Shown here in pieces: positions 9,723-16,383 of a stretch of 35,702 nucleotides of DNA; position 1 is the first letter of the stretch; the number at the start of each line of letters is the position of its first letter. A program made the translations under genes and the position numbers. The notes beneath the pieces are model-generated. The model saw only the letters and a list, made by a program, of their open reading frames with translations, ran no database searches and was not told where the DNA came from. The stretch is from Oxalobacteraceae bacterium UBA6018 (GTDB lineage Bacteria > Pseudomonadota > Gammaproteobacteria > Burkholderiales > Burkholderiaceae_D), in the NCBI GenBank assembly GCA_002428015.1, contig DIZW01000132.1:1-35702 (forward strand). The letters run 5' to 3'.

Positions 9723-10355
9723 ATGAACTCCGCCCCGACCGTGAAACGCCGTATCCTGATCGTCGACGACGACCCGCTGCTGCTGCAGTTCTTGAACGAA
9801 GTGATCGGTCACGCGGGCTACGAGACGGCCACCGCCAGCTCCGGCGAGCAGGCCCTGCAGCTGATCGCCGAGGGCGAGCCGGACATGGCCCTGCTCGACA
9901 TCACCATGCCCGGCATGACCGGTCTTGAGCTGGCGCGCCACCTCAAGACCCATACCACGGTGCCGTTCATGTTCCTGTCGGCCATCGGCGACAGCGAGTC
10001 GAGCAAGCAGGCCGCCGCCTTCGGCGCGGTCGGCTACCTGGTCAAGCCGGTCGACGCCGAGCGCCTGATGCCGGCCTTCGAGGCGGGCCTGGCGCGCGCC
10101 GACGACATCCGCCAGTTGCGCCGCACCGAGCACAACCTGAACGCGGCGCTGGCGGCGGGGCGCGAAACCAGCCTGGCGGTGGGCCTGCTGATGGGCCGCT
10201 ACCAGACCGACCGGAATACCGCCTTCGAAGTGCTGCGCGACCACGCCCGCTCGAGCCGGCGCAAGATCAACGAGGTGGCCGACCAGCTGCTGGCCGCCGA
10301 GGAAACCCTGAACGCGTTGCACCCGCTGTTCGCCAGCCGTTTCAAGGGGCGTTGA
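9723..10355 (+). CDS. Response regulator with ANTAR RNA-binding output domain
   Basis: 210-aa cytoplasmic regulator. The receiver domain (about 9-125) has all key residues: acidic pocket Asp15-Asp17 (ILIVDDD), phospho-acceptor Asp59 (ALLDITMPG), Ser/Thr switch (FLSA) and Lys108 (YLVKPV). The C-terminal region (about 140-200) matches the ANTAR pattern: LAVGLLMGRYQTDRNTAFEV, then the alanine- and arginine-bearing helices up to INEVADQLL. ANTAR proteins typically bind paired hairpins in mRNA leaders and prevent termination, as NasR and AmiR do. No cognate kinase is next to it. The target is unknown, and I found no obvious dual-hexaloop ANTAR site nearby. A terminator follows at 10422-10451. Confidence 0.9.
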   Translation: MNSAPTVKRRILIVDDDPLLLQFLNEVIGHAGYETATASSGEQALQLIAEGEPDMALLDITMPGMTGLELARHLKTHTTVPFMFLSAIGDSESSKQAAAFGAVGYLVKPVDAERLMPAFEAGLARADDIRQLRRTEHNLNAALAAGRETSLAVGLLMGRYQTDRNTAFEVLRDHARSSRRKINEVADQLLAAEETLNALHPLFASRFKGR

Positions 10356-10421
10356 GGGCAGGGCGTTGCGCCCGCGCGACGCCGCTCGTCACTGCGACTG
10401 TGCATTTTTAATTTCCGATTT

Positions 10422-10451
10422 GCAAAATTGGCGCGCGCGCCTTTGTTTTGC
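10422..10451 (+). terminator. Probable terminator after the ANTAR regulator
   Basis: A 12-bp palindrome GGCGCGCGCGCC (10430-10441) is followed by the T-rich CTTTGTTTTG. Outer arms GCAAAA (10422-10427) and TTTTGC (10446-10451) extend it. It lies about 70 nt after the stop codon. Confidence 0.6.
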
Positions 10452-10688
10452 GCTACACTCAATCGCATCGAACCGTCACACCGGTTCACCCGCAGTTCGC
10501 GCCGGCGAGCCATAACCCGCTCCCTGCGCTCGTCCAGCGCCGCCCGATCGCCCGCGGCCGCACGTAATCCTCGGCCTTAGCTCCGCCGATTGTCCTCCCT
10601 GCCCAGCACCGCCACGCCCGCGCCAAGCGCGCCCGTGTGCGGCCGCCGTCCAGGAATTCGATCGATTCGGTTCAGAAAGGAAATCGCG
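10452..10688 (+). promoter_or_regulatory. Long leader/promoter region of the receiver pair
   Basis: This is the rest of a 333-nt non-coding gap (10356-10688). A -10-like TACACT at 10454-10459 directly follows the terminator, but it has no good -35 partner (TTGGCG at 10428 is 20 nt away). The remaining 230 nt are C-rich and could form a long leader. I see no known riboswitch or conserved hairpin in it. Confidence 0.3.
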
Positions 10689-11240
10689 ATGAAAGCGGCC
10701 ACACACACCAGCAAATGCCAAGCCGGCACGCCCCGCTCCCATGCCGGCAGCGTGCGCCGCGGCGCCCACCTGGCCAAGCGGCGCCCGGCGGCCAGCGGCC
10801 CGGTCGCGGCCGACGCCCCGCGCCTGACCATCACCCTGCTCGACGGCCCGCACAGCACGCGCGCCATCGACGGCGACCTGAACAGCGCCGTGCCGCACGT
10901 GCTGCTGATCGACCGCGACATCGACACGGCCATCGCCTTGAGTTCGCTGCTGATGCCCGAGGCGCACCTGGTCCACGCGTCCACCGCGGCCGAAGCGCGG
11001 CGCCTGCTCGACAGCCACATCTTCTCGCTGGTGATCGTCGACCCCTACCTGGGCGACGCCGGCAGCGCGACCGTGCTGCCCACCCTGATGGCCACGCCGG
11101 TGCTGGTGTACGCCGAGCGCCAGCCCGAGCGCATGGAGAAGGTGCTGTTCCTGCCCAAGCCATGGACCACCCCGCGCCAGCTGTGGAGCACCATCTCGGC
11201 CCTGCTGGGCATCGGCGGCGGGCTCAGCGCGGGGGATTGA
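10689..11240 (+). CDS. Receiver-domain protein with basic N-terminal extension
   Basis: 183-aa protein that I cannot assign to a named family. Residues about 70-175 resemble a CheY-type receiver: VLLIDRDIDT supplies acidic Asp75/Asp77, IVDPYLG supplies the phospho-acceptor position Asp118, and FLPKPW supplies Lys157. The position that normally holds Thr/Ser after the fourth strand appears to be Tyr (PVLVYAE), so phosphorylation-driven switching may be altered. Residues 1-45 are basic and low in predicted structure (KR- and A-rich). The ATG at 10689 follows AAAGGAAA; longer in-frame extension upstream lacks a ribosome site. The next receiver gene starts 1 nt after this stop codon, so the two are co-translated. 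There is no output domain, so it may act through protein contacts. Confidence 0.72.
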   Translation: MKAATHTSKCQAGTPRSHAGSVRRGAHLAKRRPAASGPVAADAPRLTITLLDGPHSTRAIDGDLNSAVPHVLLIDRDIDTAIALSSLLMPEAHLVHASTAAEARRLLDSHIFSLVIVDPYLGDAGSATVLPTLMATPVLVYAERQPERMEKVLFLPKPWTTPRQLWSTISALLGIGGGLSAGD

Positions 11241-11241
11241 C

Positions 11242-11643
11242 GTGGCGCTGAAAAGCATCCTGTACGTGGAAGACGACCTGCACGTGCGCACCAGCGCCAC
11301 CCTGGCGCTGGAGGTGATCGGCCAGTTCGCCGTGCGCGCCTGCGGCAGCGGCCGCGCGGCGCTGATCGCGGCCCAGGACTTCCACCCGGACCTGATCGTG
11401 CTCGACGTGCTGATGCCCGAGCTCGACGGACTGGCCACGCTGGCGATGCTGCGCCGCATGCCGCATCTGGCCGCCGTCCCGGCCGTGTTCGTGACCGGCA
11501 TGACCGAGCCGCGCGACCTGGCCCGGTATGCCCAGGCGGGCGCCCTGGGCGTGATCCCCGAGCCGCTGGTGCCGCTGCGCCTGGTGGGCCAGATCAACAC
11601 GCTGTGGCGCGACGGCGCCGCCACGACGGCCAAGCGCGCCTGA
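11242..11643 (+). CDS. Single-domain response regulator lacking the conserved lysine
   Basis: 133-aa stand-alone receiver. Visible are acidic residues Glu10-Asp12 (LYVEDD), phospho-acceptor Asp55 (LIVLDVLMPE) and Thr85 (VFVTGM). The lysine expected just before the cis-proline (usually KP) is replaced by Glu107 (GVIPEPLVP). In typical receivers that Lys is needed for the phosphorylation-induced change, so this protein may be a phosphate sink or act unphosphorylated. It starts with GTG at 11242, one base after the stop codon of the preceding receiver gene. No DNA-binding or enzymatic output domain follows. Confidence 0.85.
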   Translation: MALKSILYVEDDLHVRTSATLALEVIGQFAVRACGSGRAALIAAQDFHPDLIVLDVLMPELDGLATLAMLRRMPHLAAVPAVFVTGMTEPRDLARYAQAGALGVIPEPLVPLRLVGQINTLWRDGAATTAKRA

Positions 11644-11670
11644 CCCCGCGCACGCCTGGGCCAGGCTTGA

Positions 11671-11700
11671 TATGATGGTAAACGCGCGCCGCGGCGCGCG
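11671..11700 (+). promoter_or_regulatory. Possible frmA promoter and palindromic site
   Basis: A TATGAT hexamer (11671-11676) could be the -10 box of the formaldehyde dehydrogenase gene. It is followed by a perfect GC palindrome, GCGCGCCGCGGCGCGC (11685-11700), at the expected start of the transcript. The palindrome could be an operator or a leader hairpin. No -35 match is convincing. Confidence 0.35.
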
Positions 11701-11729
11701 CCATCCCATCATCCCACCCACAGGACACC

Positions 11730-12836
<1,107 letters not shown>

Positions 12837-12851
12837 ACCCCAACGCGAACA

Positions 12852-12891
12852 GCCCGCCGCGCGGCAAAAATCTTCGCCGCCGCGGACGGGC
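12852..12891. terminator. Possible bidirectional terminator between convergent genes
   Basis: GCCCG (12852) and CGGGC (ending 12891) begin an imperfect GC-rich stem with a loop containing AAAAATCTT. It lies between the convergent frmA and DUF6916-like genes. It lacks a clean U-tract on either side, so the call is weak. Confidence 0.3.
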
Positions 12892-12914
12892 AGTCGATGC
12901 CGCGCGCGCCCGCT

Positions 12915-13286
12915 TTACGCGGTCAGCAAGCTGAACTGTATTCGGTACAGGCTCTCCGCCCCGCGCGCGCCGCTCGCCTCCAGGAACAGCTGCAAGGTGC
13001 CGAGGCTGGCGTGATACACCTGCACGATGCCCGGCTTGAGCGTGTCGGTGCCGCTCAGCAGCACGGCGAACTGCTCGAGCCCGGGCACGGCCTTGCCGTC
13101 CCTGATGCCGACCACCTGCAGCGCCACGCCGCGCACGGCGTCGTTGACCACCAGCGTCTGGTTCAGCAGTGCCGCGAAGCTGGCCCGGCGCAATTTTGCC
13201 GGCGCGGCCGCCGCCAGCACGGCAGCCGGCGCCAGGCCGGCCACGGCCAGCGCGCCGCCGCTCAGGATGAAAGCTCTGCGTTCCAT
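12915..13286 (-). CDS. DUF6916-like protein with twin-arginine-type leader
   Basis: 123-aa protein. The N-terminus MERRAFILSGGALAVAG has two arginines, a hydrophobic core and an Ala-rich cleavage region, which fits a Tat signal. The remaining 90 residues (FAALLNQTLVV ... GLEQFAVLLSG ... YHASLGTLQLFLEASG ... YRIQFSLL) fit the pattern of a small beta-rich domain that I tentatively match to DUF6916, a family often found beside tail-collar (microcystin-dependent) proteins. It is the last gene of the leftward collar cluster, 31 nt after the third collar gene, with GGAG before its ATG. Its function is unknown; a periplasmic partner or chaperone of the collar proteins is possible but is only inference. 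Confidence 0.7.
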   Translation of the reverse strand: MERRAFILSGGALAVAGLAPAAVLAAAAPAKLRRASFAALLNQTLVVNDAVRGVALQVVGIRDGKAVPGLEQFAVLLSGTDTLKPGIVQVYHASLGTLQLFLEASGARGAESLYRIQFSLLTA

Positions 13287-13317
13287 TTTTTTGTTCTCCG
13301 GTAGTTGGTCGCGCCGG

Positions 13318-13839
13318 TCAGGGGCGCGACGGGAAGATGCCCTGCATGCAAATCATGAAGGTCAGGGTCAGGTAGGGCTGGCGGTTGTTGTGCGGCGTGC
13401 CGCCGCCGGCCGGCTGCAGGATGGCCGGGGCGGCCGCGACCAGGTCGGCCGGGTCGTGGTAGGGCGGGGTCGCGCTGCTGACCTTGGCCAGCACGTGGCC
13501 GTTGGCCGCGTTGTAGGCCGGCAGCGCCGAGGTGGCCATGAGCGCGTGCCCGTGCGCCGGCATCTCCTGCGCCGTGAGCGTGTGCGCGGTCTCGCCGCCG
13601 GTCTCGCCCAGGACGTGTTCGGACAGGCCGGGACCCTGGCCGGCATGCAGCGGCATGCGCCCGATCAGGTTGGGCAGCGCGAAGTTGCTGATGCCGTTGC
13701 CGCCGTAGTTGGTGCCCAGCAGCGAAAACAGGGCGGTGTTCTGCGAGATCGGCAGCAGCGCGCCGTCGCACTTCATCCATCCCTGGGGTGCGAAGTTGCC
13801 CGCGAACAGGCGCACTTCGCCGATAAATGCCTCTGACAT
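13318..13839 (-). CDS. Phage tail collar domain protein (microcystin-dependent-protein-like), copy 3
   Basis: 173 aa. The N-terminal half is a tail-collar domain: FIGEVRLFAGNFAP, GWMKCDG, then QNTALFSLLGTNYGG and LPNLIGRMPLH. The C-terminal part is more variable and ends with the family's HNNRQPYLTLTFMICMQ and IFPSR. The family is related to the foot of short tail fibres and is also common in bacteria outside prophages, where its role is not settled. No signal peptide is visible. AGGAG precedes the ATG at good spacing. It is the third of three tandem paralogues; LIGR replaces the more usual DLRGR or DFRGR of the other two, showing that the copies have diverged. Confidence 0.9.
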   Translation of the reverse strand: MSEAFIGEVRLFAGNFAPQGWMKCDGALLPISQNTALFSLLGTNYGGNGISNFALPNLIGRMPLHAGQGPGLSEHVLGETGGETAHTLTAQEMPAHGHALMATSALPAYNAANGHVLAKVSSATPPYHDPADLVAAAPAILQPAGGGTPHNNRQPYLTLTFMICMQGIFPSRP

Positions 13840-13864
13840 GTGTTTCTCCTGAAGCGAAGGTGCG

Positions 13865-14401
13865 CTAGCCGCGCGAAGGGAAGATGCCTTGCATGGCGAT
13901 GATGAAATTCAAGGCCAGGTTGGGCGCCATGTTGTTGTGCGCGAGCGAGCCGCCGGCGGCGGCGATCGCGTTCGGGCTCATCGCCACCAGGGTGGCCGGG
14001 TCGGCGTACATCTTCGGCTTGGGCAGCGGCGAGCCGGTCACCATCGCCGTGCTGGCCAGGTTGATGCCGCCGGCCGGCACCGCCGCGGGCGCGGCCGCGC
14101 TGGCGCCGGCCGTGTGGCTGTGGTTCGGCAGTTGGCCGCCGGTCAGGGTCACGGTTTCGGTGCCGGCGCGCTCGCCGAGCACGTAGTTGCCGAGCGGCCC
14201 GCTGCCCTGGTGCAGCGGCACCCTGCCGCGAAAGTCGGGCAGCGCGTAGGTGCTCACGCCGTCGCCGCCGTAGGTGGTCCCCAGCAGGGAGAACAAGGCC
14301 TCGTTTTGAGCGATCGCGATGAGCTGGCCGTCGCACAAGGCCCAACCGACCGGCGCGAACGTGCCGGCGAATAGGCGGATTTCTCCGATAAATGGATCCA
14401 T
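13865..14401 (-). CDS. Phage tail collar domain protein (microcystin-dependent-protein-like), copy 2
   Basis: 178 aa, the longest of the three paralogues. The collar-domain motifs are FIGEIRLFAGTFAPVGW, LCDGQLIAIAQNEALFSLLG, TYGGDGVSTYALPDFRGRVP and LHQGSG. The variable middle part is Ala/Gly-rich (ASAAAPAAVPAGG) with a histidine-bearing turn NHSHTAG like the HTH/HGH turns of its sisters. It ends in LNFIIAMQGIFPSRG. It lies 25 nt upstream of copy 3 and 19 nt downstream of copy 1, in one apparent operon; AAGGAA lies 10 nt before the ATG. No neighbouring capsid, baseplate or lysis genes are present. Confidence 0.9.
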   Translation of the reverse strand: MDPFIGEIRLFAGTFAPVGWALCDGQLIAIAQNEALFSLLGTTYGGDGVSTYALPDFRGRVPLHQGSGPLGNYVLGERAGTETVTLTGGQLPNHSHTAGASAAAPAAVPAGGINLASTAMVTGSPLPKPKMYADPATLVAMSPNAIAAAGGSLAHNNMAPNLALNFIIAMQGIFPSRG

Positions 14402-14420
14402 CGAATGGCTTCCTTTTCTG

Positions 14421-14921
14421 TCAGTTGCGGGACGGGTAAATGCCGACCAGCGCGATGATGAAATTGGCGGTCAGGTAGGGCTGCATATTGTTATGCGGCT
14501 CGTTGCCGCCAGCCGTCCCCACCGTGGCCGGGTGCAGGGCCGCGCTGCCGTCCGGCGCGTGGTAGGGGTTGCTGCCGCCGGCCTCGACCGACCCGAGCAC
14601 GCGGCCGGCGGGATCGCCCGCGTGGTTGTAGTTGTTGGCGGCCATCAGCGCGTGGGTGTGGGCCGGCATTTCCGCCGCGCTCAAGGTGTGGTTCGCCTCG
14701 CCGCCGGTGGGCCCGGGCATGTCGTCGTGCAGCGGCACGCGTCCGCGCAGGTCGGGCAGGGCGAAGGTGGTCTGACCGTTGCCGCCGTACATGGTGCCGA
14801 GCAGGGAAAACAGGGCCTGGTTCTGGTTAATCGCCAGCAGTTGGCCATCGCAGGTGGCCCAGCCGTTCGGCGCGAAGCCGAAACCAGTCATCCTGATTTC
14901 CCCGATAAAGGGATCAGACAT
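14421..14921 (-). CDS. Phage tail collar domain protein (microcystin-dependent-protein-like), copy 1
   Basis: 166 aa, first gene of the collar operon. Motifs: DPFIGEIRMTGFGFAPNGWA, CDGQLLAINQNQALFSLLG, MYGGNGQTTFALPDLRGR, the HTHAL turn, and the C-terminal HNNMQPYL with ANFIIALVGIYPSRN. AAAGGAG precedes the ATG at ideal spacing, the strongest ribosome site of the three. The position just downstream of a terminated PEP-CTERM gene suggests its own promoter within 14922-14989 or read-through, but I could not pick out a promoter. As in the other copies, no export signal is visible. Confidence 0.9.
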   Translation of the reverse strand: MSDPFIGEIRMTGFGFAPNGWATCDGQLLAINQNQALFSLLGTMYGGNGQTTFALPDLRGRVPLHDDMPGPTGGEANHTLSAAEMPAHTHALMAANNYNHAGDPAGRVLGSVEAGGSNPYHAPDGSAALHPATVGTAGGNEPHNNMQPYLTANFIIALVGIYPSRN

Positions 14922-14940
14922 TGCAACTCCTTTGGTGGTG

Positions 14941-14979
14941 AAAAATCGGGCTCGGCGGGACGGCGATTGGGCCGCCCCG
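14941..14979 (-). terminator. Terminator after the PEP-CTERM gene
   Basis: Reading leftward, a 9-bp stem (CGGGGCGGC / GCCGTCCCG, one G-U pair; 14956-14979) is followed after about 10 nt by five T residues (14941-14945). It separates the PEP-CTERM gene from the collar operon. The distance to the T-tract is longer than ideal. Confidence 0.5.
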
Positions 14980-14989
14980 GACGGGAGAG

Positions 14990-15601
14990 TCAGGCGCGCC
15001 GGCGCATCAGGCCGAGCACGCCGAGGCTGGCCAGCAGCAGGGCCGCGCTGGATGGCTCGGGCACTGGGCTGGGCGGCGGGTTGTCGGGCGAGGTCTTGAT
15101 CACCGAGACATTGTCGAGCTGGTTGAAGTCCCAGTAATTGCGGTTGCCGAATTCGAGCAGGCTGGTGGCGCCGCTGGCGACCACGCCGGTGAAGCTGTAA
15201 TGGGTCCAGTCGGCGGACACGTTGGTTTGCTGGAACAAGGTGACGCCGCCGAAAGACATGCTGGCGAAGTTGTCGAGGTCGGCGCCGGTCTGGAAGCGCT
15301 GCAGGTCGAACTCGATGGTGTAGAGCGCGCCGGCGACGGTGTTCACGCTTTGGGTGAGCAGGCCGACCGTGTTGTAGGCGGCGTCGTTGAACACATTGCC
15401 CGCGTGCGGGACCGGCGAGAACGAGAAATCGGGCCCCACGAACTGGCCGCCGTTGGGCGAGGGATCGGGCGTGCCGATCCAGCCGGTCAGTGTGCCGGCC
15501 TCGAAGTCGCCGTTGGTGAGAAGGTTGATCGGCGCGGCCTGGACGGCGTGCGCGAACGATCCCAGCGCCAACAACAGCGCCGCGGCGGTGTGCTTGATCA
15601 T
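14990..15601 (-). CDS. PEP-CTERM sorting domain protein
   Basis: 203-aa exported protein. Residues 1-22 are a Sec signal peptide (ALLLALGSFAHAVQAAP). The body begins NLLTNGDFEAGTLTGW, typical of jelly-roll, carbohydrate-binding-like domains of PEP-CTERM proteins, and ends with YWDFNQLDNVSVI. The C-terminus has the complete sorting signal: PVPEPSSAALLL, a hydrophobic segment, then the basic RRR. Such tails are processed by exosortase (EpsH/XrtA-type), usually in species making exopolysaccharide and biofilm matrix. No exosortase gene is in the window. AGGAG precedes the ATG. A good sigma-70 promoter and an inverted repeat lie upstream. Confidence 0.93.
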   Translation of the reverse strand: MIKHTAAALLLALGSFAHAVQAAPINLLTNGDFEAGTLTGWIGTPDPSPNGGQFVGPDFSFSPVPHAGNVFNDAAYNTVGLLTQSVNTVAGALYTIEFDLQRFQTGADLDNFASMSFGGVTLFQQTNVSADWTHYSFTGVVASGATSLLEFGNRNYWDFNQLDNVSVIKTSPDNPPPSPVPEPSSAALLLASLGVLGLMRRRA

Positions 15602-15624
15602 GGTGATGCTCCTAGTGTGGATGA

Positions 15625-15650
15625 GTTAGCGATTTGTTATTTTTGCTAAC
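15625..15650. repeat. Inverted repeat in the leader of the PEP-CTERM gene
   Basis: GTTAGC (15625-15630) and GCTAAC (15645-15650) are perfect 6-bp arms around 14 AT-rich nt. The repeat lies just downstream of the predicted transcription start of the PEP-CTERM gene, where a bound repressor or an RNA hairpin could act. Confidence 0.4.
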
Positions 15651-15667
15651 GTACCACGAAAGGAGGC

Positions 15668-15695
15668 GATGTAAACACCGATAGAAAAATGTCAA
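15668..15695 (-). promoter_or_regulatory. Promoter of the PEP-CTERM gene
   Basis: Reading leftward, a perfect TTGACA (15690-15695), a 16-nt spacer and TACATC (15668-15673). Transcription would start near 15661, with a leader of about 60 nt. This is the best -35 box I saw in the window. Confidence 0.6.
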
Positions 15696-15825
15696 CTTTA
15701 AGCGGCCGGCGATAGCATCGGCCCGCAGGCCGCCCTGACGCAGTCGCGCCCGCTGGCGTTCTCGTCGCGATTCCCTCGGTAAGGCATGCGCGCGGCGTGT
15801 GCGGGCGCGCGCCTGCGCGCGGACG

Positions 15826-15834
15826 TGCTAAAGT
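15826..15834 (+). promoter_or_regulatory. Extended -10 promoter of the PNPOx-like gene
   Basis: TGCTAAAGT gives an extended -10 element (TG, one base, TAAAGT). It would start transcription near 15841, about 24 nt before the ATG. The upstream DNA is too GC-rich to show a -35 box. Confidence 0.4.
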
Positions 15835-15864
15835 GAACACATAACCACCGCCAAGGAGCGCGTT

Positions 15865-16338
15865 ATGGACTTGCTCGACCACGACACCCGTCGTCTGGTG
15901 CTGGACATCATGGCGCGCGAGCCTGACATGACCCTGGCCACGGTCCGCCCGGACGGCTTTCCGCACGCAACCGTGGTCAGCTACGCCTACGACGACCTGA
16001 CCCTGTACGCCGGCATCGGGCTCGACAGCCAGAAGGCCCACAACATCCGCCAGAACGACAAGGTCGCGCTGACCATCACGCCCCCCTACCGCGACTGGGA
16101 CCACATCCAGGGCCTGTCGATCGCCGGCCGGGCCGAGCTCATCAGCGACGCCGAGGACATGGAGCGCGCCTCCGCCTACATGCTCAAACGCTTCCCCCAG
16201 CTCAAGCAGGTCATGTCGGGCACCCAGCTGCTGCCCTGGTCGGGCGCGATTTTCCTGCGCATTTCGCCGCACATCATTTCGGTGCTCGACTACACCCGCG
16301 GCTTCGGCCACACCAGCACCCTGGCCGTATCGCTGTGA
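15865..16338 (+). CDS. Pyridoxamine 5'-phosphate oxidase-fold (flavin-binding) family protein
   Basis: 157-aa protein of the split-barrel PNPOx-like superfamily, whose members bind FMN, F420 or haem. The family pattern is visible: MTLATVRPDGFPHATVVSY (first strands), LYAGIGLDSQKAHNI, DKVALTI, then GLSIAGRAELI. The C-terminal FLRISPHIISVLDYTRGFGH is also typical. The exact substrate cannot be read from the sequence, and a general oxidoreductase or flavin-reductase role is only a guess. AAGGAG precedes the ATG. The gene is divergent from the PEP-CTERM gene and lies directly upstream of uvrD, which has its own promoter. Confidence 0.87.
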   Translation: MDLLDHDTRRLVLDIMAREPDMTLATVRPDGFPHATVVSYAYDDLTLYAGIGLDSQKAHNIRQNDKVALTITPPYRDWDHIQGLSIAGRAELISDAEDMERASAYMLKRFPQLKQVMSGTQLLPWSGAIFLRISPHIISVLDYTRGFGHTSTLAVSL

Positions 16339-16371
16339 CCGGGAGCGGCCGGTGCGGGCCGGTGCGGGCGG

Positions 16372-16377
16372 TATAAT
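16372..16377 (+). promoter_or_regulatory. uvrD promoter, -10 box abutting the start codon
   Basis: A perfect TATAAT ends 6 nt before the uvrD ATG at 16384. The usual distance from the -10 box to the transcription start would put +1 at or next to the A of the ATG, so the mRNA would be leaderless. No Shine-Dalgarno sequence is present. The -35 region contains a 10-bp tandem repeat of GGCCGGTGCG character and no consensus hexamer. Confidence 0.6.
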
Positions 16378-16383
16378 CACGGG

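Noticed and set aside
12915..14921. Prophage or phage-tail remnant
   Set aside because: Collar-domain proteins occur outside phages, and no integrase, capsid, baseplate, lysis gene or attachment site is visible on either side.
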